Positions 26,394 to 35,110 of a stretch of DNA of 63,338 nucleotides are shown here, piece after piece; position 1 is the first letter of the stretch, and each line of letters starts with the position of its first letter. The position numbers and the translations under genes were made by a program. Location of the stretch: the NCBI GenBank assembly GCA_964392665.1, contig CAYMQB010000012.1, positions 1 to 63,338 on the forward strand, read 5' to 3'. This stretch comes from CAYMQB01 sp964392665. GTDB taxonomy: Bacteria > Hydrothermota > E44-bin80. The notes beneath the pieces are model-generated. The model did not search any database. It was not told the DNA's origin and worked only from the letters and a program-made list of their open reading frames with translations.

Positions 26394-27758
26394 CTATCGG
26401 TTTTTCAAGAAATTTTTAACATAGAAATCCGGAAGGATTCTTTTAAGTAACTCGTCGGTTTTTTGTTTTGTTCTTTTTTGTATTACGAAATTCTTCACAA
26501 TATCTTTTATTTCATCCAATTCAGGTGTTCTCGGATCTGGTTTACTCAAGACTTTGAAGACATGAAAACCAAATTCCGTTTTTACCGGATTACTAACGCC
26601 TCCCTCATCCAGGTTTTTAACTGCATCTCTGAAAAGAGGATTAAGTTGTGCGAGATATATTTCGCCAAGCAAACCTGCTTTGTCTTTTGTTTCAACATCA
26701 TCGGAATATCGTTTTACAAGAGTCGAGAAGTCAACTTCATTTTGGGCTAGTTCTTCTACTTTTTTTGCAAGTTTGTATGCCTTCAATGTATCTATGCTTG
26801 TTATTCTTAAATTGAAGAAAATCCTTTTGAGATGGGAAGAGTTTGATTTTTTTGCAATACACTTGAAGAGATAGATGCCGTCCCTACCACGAGCCAGAGT
26901 AACTTGGTCAATGGCGAGGGAGAATGCTGCATCTGCAATCTCAGGTGCGAGGTCTTGCCTGGTTACAAATCCAAGGTCTCCATTTTTATTTTTGAGGTTG
27001 CCCTCCGAGTATTTTTTGACAAGTTCGTCGAAGTTTTCGTTGAATTCGAGCCTGAGAGAAACTTCCTTTATTTTATTTTCGATTCTCGCTTCTTCATCTT
27101 TGGATGGTTTGGGAATTATCAATATATGAGCGATTTTAACTTTCTGAGGCTGGGCAAATGAATCTTTGTTAGTCTGGTAAAATTCTAGAATTTCCTTTTC
27201 GGAAACAAGCATTTCTGACCCAAATTCTTTTTGCATCAATCGTTGAAGCAGGAGATTTTCGCTTATCTGTTTTTTATAGTTATTCTTGAATGTTTCAAAC
27301 GAGAGACCCTCTTTAGATAGTTGTTGTTTAAAAGTTTCTTCATCAGGAAATCTTGATTTCATGTCTTCAAGTGCATTTTCAAACATATCATCGATTTCTT
27401 CCTGTACCACTTCTATGGATTCCTTACGAGCGTATTCTATGAGAATTCTTTTGTTAATTAATTCATCCAGCAGCACCAATTTCAGGCTGTCAGCCTTCAG
27501 TGAATCTTCTGCTGGGAAGAGTCCGTTAAGCATTAGAAAGTTAAACTGCTCGTCCAGATCCCCTTTGGTAATCACTTGATTGCGGATAACGGCAGCAATG
27601 CTGGCGGTTTTTTGCTCAGCAAAAACTGCTTGAGTAGTAAGAAGAAGGATAACAGTAAGAGAATAAATAACTATAGAAGTTAAAATTCTCACATCAGAAT
27701 TTGGGAATTCCAGTAGATTCTGCTTAACGTTTGAAATTACAGTACTCCTATTTACCAA
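26394..27758 (-). CDS. surA: SurA-like periplasmic peptidyl-prolyl isomerase
   Basis: 454 residues from TTG 27758, or 432 from GTG 27692, which starts right at the signal-peptide hydrophobic run (cut near AVFA). Layout: SurA_N-like helical chaperone region (about 55-205, with AAVIRNQVITKGDLDEQ and LLDELINKRILIEYA), then two PpiC rotamase domains (about 215-310 and 320-410; GDLGFVTRQDLAPEIADAAF and AGLLGEIYLAQL..FRDAV). SurA assists folding of outer-membrane proteins in the periplasm, in line with a diderm cell. Lies in an operon with two further PpiC lipoproteins and mfd. Confidence 0.85.
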   Translation of the reverse strand: MVNRSTVISNVKQNLLEFPNSDVRILTSIVIYSLTVILLLTTQAVFAEQKTASIAAVIRNQVITKGDLDEQFNFLMLNGLFPAEDSLKADSLKLVLLDELINKRILIEYARKESIEVVQEEIDDMFENALEDMKSRFPDEETFKQQLSKEGLSFETFKNNYKKQISENLLLQRLMQKEFGSEMLVSEKEILEFYQTNKDSFAQPQKVKIAHILIIPKPSKDEEARIENKIKEVSLRLEFNENFDELVKKYSEGNLKNKNGDLGFVTRQDLAPEIADAAFSLAIDQVTLARGRDGIYLFKCIAKKSNSSHLKRIFFNLRITSIDTLKAYKLAKKVEELAQNEVDFSTLVKRYSDDVETKDKAGLLGEIYLAQLNPLFRDAVKNLDEGGVSNPVKTEFGFHVFKVLSKPDPRTPELDEIKDIVKNFVIQKRTKQKTDELLKRILPDFYVKNFLKNR

Positions 27759-27769
27759 AAACCCGGTTC

Positions 27770-28594
27770 CTATTTTAGAAGGTCGTAGTGTGTTTCTATA
27801 TTGGCACTTGTTTTTAGACTATCTAACCACGTGTCCATAATATTTTTCTGTTTCTTTGTTGTAAGATATTGTTTTATCTGTGCACCAACGTCTTCGAAGG
27901 TTACTTTCTCTTTAGTAGGTTTTCTATCTATGAGTTTGACAACATGGTATCCATAGTTTGTTTTGACGATGTCGCTTAAACCGCCAACATTTTCTATAGC
28001 AAAGGCAGCTGCTTCAAACTCCGGTGTATCAATCATTTCTCCAAATCCGAAGTAGCGAGGGAGAAGTCCACCATTGGTCGCTGTTATGGAGTCACGAGAG
28101 AAGGTACGTGCCAGAGTAATAAAATCCTCCCCTGATTTTAGTTTATCAAATGTTTTCTTAGCCTCTTCTTCTGTTGCAAGTAGTATATGTGCAATTTTTA
28201 TCTGAGAGTTGAAATCTCTTTTGTGTTCCTCAAAATATTCTTTCACCTCGAAATCAGTAACTTCGCCTTTCCCTTCGAGGTGTCTCGAAAGAAGTTCATT
28301 TGCCAGAAATTGTTTTTCAAGAAGTTTGAGTTTCTTCTGGACTTTTTCATCCTTATCAATGGCTTTGGCTTTAGATGCTTCGTATACCAGCTGAGTATTT
28401 ATCCATTCCTCGATGAAAGCTTGTTTTCTATCTGCAGGTACAGTTATGTATGGAGGGATCTGTTCGTTGAGATCCTCTAAAGTGAAAGCTGCATTGTTAA
28501 CTTTTGCAATAACTGTGCCTTCTGGTGCTTTATTCTCACAACCGATTGAAAAAACGAGAAAAATCAAAATAGCGGATAGCATAAATGTTTTCAT
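27770..28594 (-). CDS. PpiC-type peptidyl-prolyl isomerase lipoprotein
   Basis: 274 residues. Lipobox SIGCEN at about 17-22, a SurA_N-like helical part (about 28-125) and one PpiC domain (about 130-225) with KIAHILLATEEEAKKTFDKL, GGLLPRYFGFGEM and VKTNYGYHVVKLIDR, the usual parvulin signature. A PrsA/PpiC-like foldase, probably lipid-anchored and facing the periplasm. Its start overlaps the stop of the upstream lipoprotein by 4 nt, and the surA-type gene begins 11 nt after its end. Confidence 0.88.
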   Translation of the reverse strand: MKTFMLSAILIFLVFSIGCENKAPEGTVIAKVNNAAFTLEDLNEQIPPYITVPADRKQAFIEEWINTQLVYEASKAKAIDKDEKVQKKLKLLEKQFLANELLSRHLEGKGEVTDFEVKEYFEEHKRDFNSQIKIAHILLATEEEAKKTFDKLKSGEDFITLARTFSRDSITATNGGLLPRYFGFGEMIDTPEFEAAAFAIENVGGLSDIVKTNYGYHVVKLIDRKPTKEKVTFEDVGAQIKQYLTTKKQKNIMDTWLDSLKTSANIETHYDLLK

Positions 28595-30270
28595 TTCTTC
28601 TCCTTTTCTGCATCTTCTTTCCCCGCCATCATAAGTGCGTCTTCATTGATATGGACAGGTATTTCTGATTTTAATTTTGTTATAAGGTCGGTTCTAATCT
28701 GTTCTCTCTCTTCGTTTTTGATTTCCATTTCAGCCCTTTTCTTTACAGCATCGAATGTCTGATATGACGAGGGCTCTATTTTTGTGAGTTTCATAACAAC
28801 AAATCCGTCTTTGGTTTTGAATGGTTGTGAAACCTCTCTTCGCTTCAGGGTGAATGCTGTTTTCCTGTAATCTTCAGGGAATCTTGTTTCAGAAAAAGGA
28901 CCATAAAGACCTTCTCTTTTTTTCGAATAATGTGTCGACTTCTGCTTTGCAATTTTTCGGATATCACCTCCAAGTTTTATTTTCTTATAGATTTCCTTAG
29001 CCTCTTGTTCAGTTTTCACAACAACAATTCTTGTTTCACGTTTTTCATGGATTTTATATTTGTCTATATTGGCATCATAGTATATCTTGATTTCATTTTC
29101 AGGGATCTCTTCTCTTGGAATGATATTTTTTTTCGTATACTCTCCTGCAATTCGGCTATCTTTTGCGTCATTGTATTTCTTCATTACTTCCGGTGAGGAA
29201 TCGAGATGCATTCTTTTTGCTTCAGTTATTAGTAGTTGGTTAACAAGATCTCCTTCGATGAAGCCTTTTACTGCATCGGGTGTGTTAAGGGGTGGTCTTC
29301 TCATTATTTTTTCTACTTTTTTCAGCAGGTCAGCAGCTGTTATTTTGCCTTGCAGTGAAGTGGCAATAATCCTGTTACCTTCTTCTTCCGTCAGAACGGG
29401 TAAAGGTGCAGGTTCGAATGGATTTTTAGGTTTACCTTGTGGTGCTTTTGAAATAAGCATATTAATTACCGTTGTATCATAGGTGATTTTTGCTCTTTTC
29501 TTAAGTTTTTCAAGGTAGTTATTTGCAATTTTGGACATTTTTTGGTTTTTCAATAATTTTGCTATGTTAGCTTTCTCATCCTCAAGCGGTTTTAATTTTT
29601 TGTCTCTTTCATCGACTATCTGGACTATTTCCCATCCGAATCTGGTGTTAAAAGGTTTGCTTATCTGACCTTTCTTCAATTTATACGCGATTTCCTGGTG
29701 TTCGGGATCCATTTTACCCCAGGAAAACCATCCCATATCTCCTGCCTTATCTCTGGTTTTTGGATCGAGAGAGGTTTTTGCAAGATCGGCGAAGTTCTTC
29801 GCATCATTTGCCTTTAGTTTACTGTAAATTTTCTCTGCATCTTCCTTTGTCTTGCTGAGGATGTGCCTGCCGTGAAGTTCTTTGCTCATTTTTCTATAGG
29901 TTCTCCTAATTTCGACTTCACCGGCTTTTGCTTTGTTAACGACTACTTCTTGATATAGTTGGTTTACGGCAAGTCTATCTGGATAATCTTCAAGTCCTTT
30001 TTCAGCTACTTCCGATAGACCTTCTTTTTCTCCGGCAATTGCAAATAATTTATCTCTAATCATATTATCCAGAATCTTCATCTTTTCCGTTTTTTCGTCT
30101 TCTTCGCTTGCATATGTTTTTGGTCTGTATCTTAACAGAAAATCTGCAACGGTTATCGTTCTGTTTCCAATTGTTACAAGTATTTTTTGGGTAGGCTTTA
30201 CTTTACAGCCAGTAATTGCAAGCAGTACTCCAAACATAAGAATTGAGAAAATGTTGAAAAACTTCCGCAT
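28591..30270 (-). CDS. two-domain PpiC-type isomerase lipoprotein
   Basis: 559 residues with lipobox AITGCK (about 18-23). Two PpiC domains are visible: about 130-215 (HGRHILSKTKEDAEKIYSK, AGDMGWFSWGKMDPEHQEIAY, FGWEIVQIVDER) and about 405-500 (ETRIVVVKTEQEAKEIYKK, GLYGPFSETRFPEDYRKTAF, KDGFVVMKLTKI), with helical chaperone-like regions around them. The duplicated layout suggests a folding factor for large exported proteins. AGGAGG precedes the ATG, and 64 nt separate it from mfd upstream. Confidence 0.85.
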   Translation of the reverse strand: MRKFFNIFSILMFGVLLAITGCKVKPTQKILVTIGNRTITVADFLLRYRPKTYASEEDEKTEKMKILDNMIRDKLFAIAGEKEGLSEVAEKGLEDYPDRLAVNQLYQEVVVNKAKAGEVEIRRTYRKMSKELHGRHILSKTKEDAEKIYSKLKANDAKNFADLAKTSLDPKTRDKAGDMGWFSWGKMDPEHQEIAYKLKKGQISKPFNTRFGWEIVQIVDERDKKLKPLEDEKANIAKLLKNQKMSKIANNYLEKLKKRAKITYDTTVINMLISKAPQGKPKNPFEPAPLPVLTEEEGNRIIATSLQGKITAADLLKKVEKIMRRPPLNTPDAVKGFIEGDLVNQLLITEAKRMHLDSSPEVMKKYNDAKDSRIAGEYTKKNIIPREEIPENEIKIYYDANIDKYKIHEKRETRIVVVKTEQEAKEIYKKIKLGGDIRKIAKQKSTHYSKKREGLYGPFSETRFPEDYRKTAFTLKRREVSQPFKTKDGFVVMKLTKIEPSSYQTFDAVKKRAEMEIKNEEREQIRTDLITKLKSEIPVHINEDALMMAGKEDAEKEKK

Positions 30271-30334
30271 CAGGCCTCCTAGTTTAAGGATTCAATGAAC
30301 AACCTTAATTCACATAAACACTATTTATAGCATA

Positions 30335-33300
30335 TTAATCCAAGAAATGCAACACTTTTTTCACATCGGATACGAATTTTTTCAAAGATGTGTTAAATCC
30401 TATTTTGAAATCGCCCTCGGAATAATCTATGAAGAATTTTCTGCTGACATTTTCGAAAAGGCTTTGTATATTCTTCTTAGATGGAAAACGGTTTTTGGAA
30501 AAGAAAAGTTCCATAGAATTTTGCTGGACAATTACCTTTTTTATGTATTTAACTGAACACAAAGCTTTCACCGTGGTGAGCATCAATAGAGTCTGTACCT
30601 CAAAAGGAGGTTTGCCAAATCTATCTTCTAATTCTTCCCTTATTTGCTGAATGGCAGTAGTGTCACAAGCAGAAAGTCTTCTGTAGATATCTATTCTTGA
30701 TTTTTCATCTTCGGCGTAAGAAGTTGGAAGAAATGCAGGCAAATTCGAATAAATTTCAGTTGCAGGTTTTTCCGTGTCTTTTATTCCTCTTGTCTTTTGA
30801 ATTGTTTCTTGGAGCAATTTCATATAGAGGTCATACCCTATATTGCAAATGTGACCATGCTGTTTTTCGCCTAACAGGTTACCTGCTCCACGAATTTCCA
30901 GGTCACTCATTGCCAGAGCCAGACCACTACCCAAATGGCTATGATTGTAAACCGAAGAAAGTCTCTTGCGTGCTTCTTGTGTTATCGAGTTGGGGATCAC
31001 AAGATAGCAATATGCCCTTCTGTTTGACCTTCCAACTCTTCCCCTGAGTTGATGTAGCTGGGCAAGTCCATAATTATCGGCTCTGTTGATTATTATTGTA
31101 TTGGCATTTGGAATATCCAATCCTGATTCGATTATGGTCGTTGTAATAAGTAGATTTGCCCTTCCATTCAGAAAATCCGACATTCTTTTTTCTATTATGG
31201 AAGCCTGCATCCTTCCATGGGTTACAGCTATTTTTGCCTCAGGAATAAGATTTTCTAATCTTCTTAGCAGCGAACTGATTTCATCGATTCGATTATGAAC
31301 GAAAAATACCTGTCCAGCTCTTCTGAATTCACTCAGGATGACTTTTCTAATTAGATCACTTTTCCAGCGTACAATCTTTGTGGTTACAGATAACCTTCCC
31401 TTTGGCGGTGTTTCTATCGTCGAGAAATCTCTTATATTGAGAAGGGAGAATTGGAGTGTTCTCGGAATAGGTGTTGCACTCATACTAAGAACATCAAGGT
31501 CCTTTTTTCTTTTCGTTATTTTTTCCTTCTGAGCAACGCCAAAACGATGCTCTTCATCAATAATGAGTAATCCAGGATTATTGAAAATTATGTCCTTATT
31601 GAGCAATTTATGAGTCCCTATTACTATGTCTGCCTTGCCTGCTATAATATCCCGAATTATTTCTTTCTGTTGGGTTCTTCCCACAAATCTGGAAAGCATT
31701 TTGATTACTACAGGAAATTGTTTCAGTCTTTCCCTGAATGTATTGTAATGTTGTTCACAAAGGACAGTGGTTGGTGAGAGCAGGATGACCTGTTTGGAAT
31801 CCATCACTGCCTTGAATGAAGCTCTCACGGCTAATTCGGTCTTACCGTAACCTACTTCGCCGCATATCAATCTGTCCATTGGTTTCTGTGATTCCATATC
31901 AGTTTTTATATCATTTATTACCTTAAGTTGGTCTTCTGTCTCTTCATATTGAAACGAGGCTTCGAGCTCCTTTTGCCAGATTGTGTCGGTTGAGAAGGCA
32001 AATCCTTCGACAGATTTTCTTTCTGCATATAGATTTAACAGCTCTTCTGTCATTTCTCTGATTGCCTTTCGAGCACTCTTTTTCTTCTTTTCCCATCGTA
32101 TACTCGAAAGATTTGAGAGTTTTGGGTTACCTTTGTTCAGACCAATATACTTGGATACTTTGGACATTGCTCCTATCGGAACATAGAGTATGTCTCCCCC
32201 TTCATACTTCAATCGTAAACATTCGGTTAATTGACTTTTGTACTCGATTTTTGCAATGTTCTCAAAAATACCAATGCCATAATCTTCATGCACAACATAG
32301 TCTTGTTGCGTAAGTGCGGATTTTACTTCTGGTTTCAAGGTTATTTCCCTTTTTGCCAGAACCTTCGGATGAAATCCTTTTCCAAAGATATCTTTGTCCG
32401 TAATAAGGTAGGTAGACAACTCAGGTAGTTCAAGACCTTCTCTCAGATTAAGTGTTAGAAAAACAATATCCGGAAAGTCTTCACTAAAAAGTTGCTCACA
32501 CCTATCGGTTTCTTCGTCCGATTCGCTCAAGATATAAACAGTGTTGCTTTTAATTTTGTCGAAGTAATTCTTGACTAATGGAAGGTTACCACGAAATTCA
32601 GGCGGTTGTCTGATTTCTGAATTTTTACCTTCATTTGAGAGAATGATCTGGTATCTGTTCTTCAATTCGGGTGTTTCGACGTCTTGGTCCGAAAGAAAAA
32701 GCAATTCGGAGTATATGAAAACGGAGGTTTCCGGTAAATAATTGAGTATAGTTGAATGTTCGGAATCGGCAAAATTCAACTTCATTGGGAGAAGCGAGAA
32801 TTCTGTTTCCTTTTTTATTGTTCTCTGAGAAAAAGTATCGAACAATCTTAAGGATATAATTCTATTGTCAAGGAATTCAATACGTCTCGGATGCTCCATA
32901 CCAAAACCAAAAATGTCAACTATGTTTCCGCGGATGCTGAATTCACCCACTTCCCCAACTGTATGAACCCTGTTAAATCCCATCTCAGTGAGTTTGCTCA
33001 CAAGGAATGAGAAATCGAATTGCTTATCCTTTTCAAAGTTCATTCTGTTTCTAGAAAGTATATTCTTTGGTGGAATATGTAATGATAAAGCTCCAGGATT
33101 TGTGACGATGAATTTCAGTTTTTCAGAAAGAATTTGATTGAGTGTTAGAATCCTTTCTTCTATTTCATCCATATCGAAAGCTGATTTATCGCTGAATGAG
33201 CAGAAAAGACCCGTTTTTTTGTGAGATAAATTGGTAATTTCTTCTTTTAGGAAGGGCATTTCATCTTCATTCTGGGATAATAAAACAATTGGACAAAATC

Positions 33301-33469
33301 CTTCTTCATAGGTGGCAATCGACAGTATTTCCGTGAATAATCTCCCTGCATTTTTTATGTAAACGTTTTTATCTTTCCTTAATCTATCTATTGTTTCAAT
33401 GAAAAATGAGCTTTTCTTGAATTTACCATTAATTTCTTTTAGGATATTCCCCGGGTTTTTCTTTTTCAT
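30335..33469 (-). CDS. mfd: transcription-repair coupling factor Mfd
   Basis: 1044 residues from ATG 33469. Order of parts: UvrB-like N-terminal modules, the RNA-polymerase interaction domain (about 430-500, LTQQDYVVHEDYGIGIFENI), a RecG-like DNA translocase (Walker A GEVGYGKTELA, DEEH box IIDEEHRFGV, SATPIPRTL, QLRGRVGRS), and the TRCF C-terminal domain. Mfd removes RNA polymerase stalled at DNA lesions and recruits UvrABC. The protein is a little shorter than the E. coli one (1148). The start is set by a perfect TATAAT 7 nt upstream with no ribosome site, so translation looks leaderless; a TTG 12 codons earlier lies in the -35 box. Confidence 0.93.
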   Translation of the reverse strand: MKKKNPGNILKEINGKFKKSSFFIETIDRLRKDKNVYIKNAGRLFTEILSIATYEEGFCPIVLLSQNEDEMPFLKEEITNLSHKKTGLFCSFSDKSAFDMDEIEERILTLNQILSEKLKFIVTNPGALSLHIPPKNILSRNRMNFEKDKQFDFSFLVSKLTEMGFNRVHTVGEVGEFSIRGNIVDIFGFGMEHPRRIEFLDNRIISLRLFDTFSQRTIKKETEFSLLPMKLNFADSEHSTILNYLPETSVFIYSELLFLSDQDVETPELKNRYQIILSNEGKNSEIRQPPEFRGNLPLVKNYFDKIKSNTVYILSESDEETDRCEQLFSEDFPDIVFLTLNLREGLELPELSTYLITDKDIFGKGFHPKVLAKREITLKPEVKSALTQQDYVVHEDYGIGIFENIAKIEYKSQLTECLRLKYEGGDILYVPIGAMSKVSKYIGLNKGNPKLSNLSSIRWEKKKKSARKAIREMTEELLNLYAERKSVEGFAFSTDTIWQKELEASFQYEETEDQLKVINDIKTDMESQKPMDRLICGEVGYGKTELAVRASFKAVMDSKQVILLSPTTVLCEQHYNTFRERLKQFPVVIKMLSRFVGRTQQKEIIRDIIAGKADIVIGTHKLLNKDIIFNNPGLLIIDEEHRFGVAQKEKITKRKKDLDVLSMSATPIPRTLQFSLLNIRDFSTIETPPKGRLSVTTKIVRWKSDLIRKVILSEFRRAGQVFFVHNRIDEISSLLRRLENLIPEAKIAVTHGRMQASIIEKRMSDFLNGRANLLITTTIIESGLDIPNANTIIINRADNYGLAQLHQLRGRVGRSNRRAYCYLVIPNSITQEARKRLSSVYNHSHLGSGLALAMSDLEIRGAGNLLGEKQHGHICNIGYDLYMKLLQETIQKTRGIKDTEKPATEIYSNLPAFLPTSYAEDEKSRIDIYRRLSACDTTAIQQIREELEDRFGKPPFEVQTLLMLTTVKALCSVKYIKKVIVQQNSMELFFSKNRFPSKKNIQSLFENVSRKFFIDYSEGDFKIGFNTSLKKFVSDVKKVLHFLD

Positions 33470-33476
33470 ATGAAGT

Positions 33477-33505
33477 ATTATATGTATATTGAAAAACAAA
33501 AGCAA
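33477..33505 (-). promoter_or_regulatory. promoter giving a leaderless mfd transcript
   Basis: On the minus strand TTGCTT (33505-33500), a 17-nt spacer and a perfect TATAAT (33482-33477), then 7 nt to the ATG at 33469. No Shine-Dalgarno sequence is possible in that space. Confidence 0.55.
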
Positions 33506-33557
33506 GAAAAAAATTCGAGCGAAATGCTCGGGAGTAATTTATCGGAACACAAAAAAC

Positions 33558-33586
33558 TTGAAAAACAAAGGGATGTGTGGTATAGT
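33558..33586 (+). promoter_or_regulatory. sigma-70 type promoter of the Rrf2-NadA gene
   Basis: TTGAAA (33558-33563), a 17-nt spacer and TATAGT (33581-33586). The AAGGAGGAG ribosome site and the ATG at 33611 follow. The promoter region is short and would be the natural target if the Rrf2 part controls its own gene; no clear inverted repeat is visible in it. Confidence 0.7.
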
Positions 33587-33610
33587 AAATCAAATTAAGG
33601 AGGAGAAAGC

Positions 33611-34948
33611 ATGAGATTGTCAACACGAAGTCGATATAGTATGAGGGCACTTTTTGACATCCTGATAAATAGCAAGGAAGGTGTGCCTGTTCCCTTAAGC
33701 AGGATTGCAGATAGACAGGAGGTAAGCGAAAAATATCTCGAGCAGATTTTTATTATACTGAAAAAGGCAGGGATAGTTAAATCAGCCAGGGGAGTGAAAG
33801 GTGGTTATCTGCTTGCAAAGCGTCCAATTGACATCCATATGGGTGATGTCCTGCGTTTGACTGAAACTGATGTAGAACCAGTGAAGTGCAGTGAATGTAA
33901 CAGAGTGGACAAATGCATATGCAAGTTTTACTGGAGTCATCTGGGTGAAATAATTCAGAACTTCATTGATTCCATTACTCTTGAAGATGTTCGGCAGATG
34001 TCCATTACTATGGAAGAGGAGCAACTGAAATCAAAGGACTTTTCGAATCTTGAACTTGTAGAAGAGATTAAGCGATTGAAGAGAGAGAGAAATGCAGTCA
34101 TTCTTGTTCATAATTACCAGAGACCCGAAATCCAGCAGATAGCTGATTATCTTGGGGATTCTCTCGATCTTAGTCGAATAGCAACAGAGATTTCTCAGAA
34201 TGTTATAGTTTTTTGTGGGGTAAAGTTTATGGCAGAAAGTGCTAAGATACTTTCACCTGAAAAGACGGTTTTGCTGCCGCGATTTGATGCAGGATGTCCT
34301 ATGGCAGATATGATAACAGTGGATGAGTTATTGGAGATGAAGAAGGGTTATCCTGGTGTTCCTGTGGTTTGCTATGTAAATACTTATGCTCAGATAAAGG
34401 CTGAAAGCGATATATGTTGCACCTCTGCCAATGCAGTGAAGGTTGTGGAAAGTCTTAAGGGAAATAGGGTGCTATTCGTACCTGACAGAAACCTGGCTGA
34501 TTATGTAAGTAGAAATACGGGAAAAGAGATAATACCCTGGCTCGGTTATTGTTATGTTCATGAATTTATTACAGTCGATGATATTAAGGAACAAAAAAGA
34601 CTTCATCCTGATGCAGAGATAATGGTACATCCAGAAACTAAGCCGGAGGTTGTAGATATTGCAGATTATGTTCTTGGAACGGGCGGGATGGTAAAACTTG
34701 CAAAAGAGAGTAAAGCGAAAGAGTTTATAGTGGGGACAGAAGAAGGGCTTGTGTATAGGTTAAAAAGAGAGAATCCTGATAAGTCTTTTTATTTGCCGAG
34801 AAGGAAACCCATTTGCTCCAATATGAAGAAAACCTACCTTATTGATGTATATTTGAGTCTTAGAGACATGAAACATAAAATTGTACTGGATGAAGGTATC
34901 ATTAAAAAGGCTGGAAAAGCCCTGAGAAATATGATAAAAATCAAGTAG
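33611..34948 (+). CDS. nadA: Rrf2-family regulator fused to quinolinate synthase NadA
   Basis: A single 445-residue frame. Residues 1-130 are a whole Rrf2 protein: winged helix (MRLSTRSRYSMRALFDI, SEKYLEQIFIILKKAGIV, GVKGGYLLAK) and a cysteine segment CSECNRVDKCIC (Cys 93, 96, 102, 104), as expected for an Fe-S sensor of the IscR/NsrR type. Residues about 145-445 are a whole NadA, with the three cluster cysteines in FCGVKFMAES (202), CTSANA (270) and ICSNM (402), and HNYQRPEIQ near the start. NadA condenses iminoaspartate with dihydroxyacetone phosphate to quinolinate using an open-site 4Fe-4S cluster. No stop, frameshift or internal ribosome site separates the halves. Strong AAGGAGGAG before the ATG. 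Confidence 0.93.
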   Translation: MRLSTRSRYSMRALFDILINSKEGVPVPLSRIADRQEVSEKYLEQIFIILKKAGIVKSARGVKGGYLLAKRPIDIHMGDVLRLTETDVEPVKCSECNRVDKCICKFYWSHLGEIIQNFIDSITLEDVRQMSITMEEEQLKSKDFSNLELVEEIKRLKRERNAVILVHNYQRPEIQQIADYLGDSLDLSRIATEISQNVIVFCGVKFMAESAKILSPEKTVLLPRFDAGCPMADMITVDELLEMKKGYPGVPVVCYVNTYAQIKAESDICCTSANAVKVVESLKGNRVLFVPDRNLADYVSRNTGKEIIPWLGYCYVHEFITVDDIKEQKRLHPDAEIMVHPETKPEVVDIADYVLGTGGMVKLAKESKAKEFIVGTEEGLVYRLKRENPDKSFYLPRRKPICSNMKKTYLIDVYLSLRDMKHKIVLDEGIIKKAGKALRNMIKIK

Positions 34949-35031
34949 GTATGCATTGGTTTTCTATCTTACATTGGATATGCAGTGAAATTCTTAAAAC
35001 CTGATTCCGAAAGCCATTGAAAAGAATTTCA

Positions 35032-35060
35032 TTGACAATATATTGATACTATGATATGAG
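35032..35060 (+). promoter_or_regulatory. sigma-70 type promoter of the EF-G-like gene
   Basis: TTGACA (35032-35037), a 17-nt spacer and TATGAG (35055-35060), about 50 nt before the TTG start at 35111. Confidence 0.5.
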
Positions 35061-35110
35061 AAGGGATGAAAAGTGAAATTGGCATTAGGTTGGTATAAGG
35101 AGGTATTATT

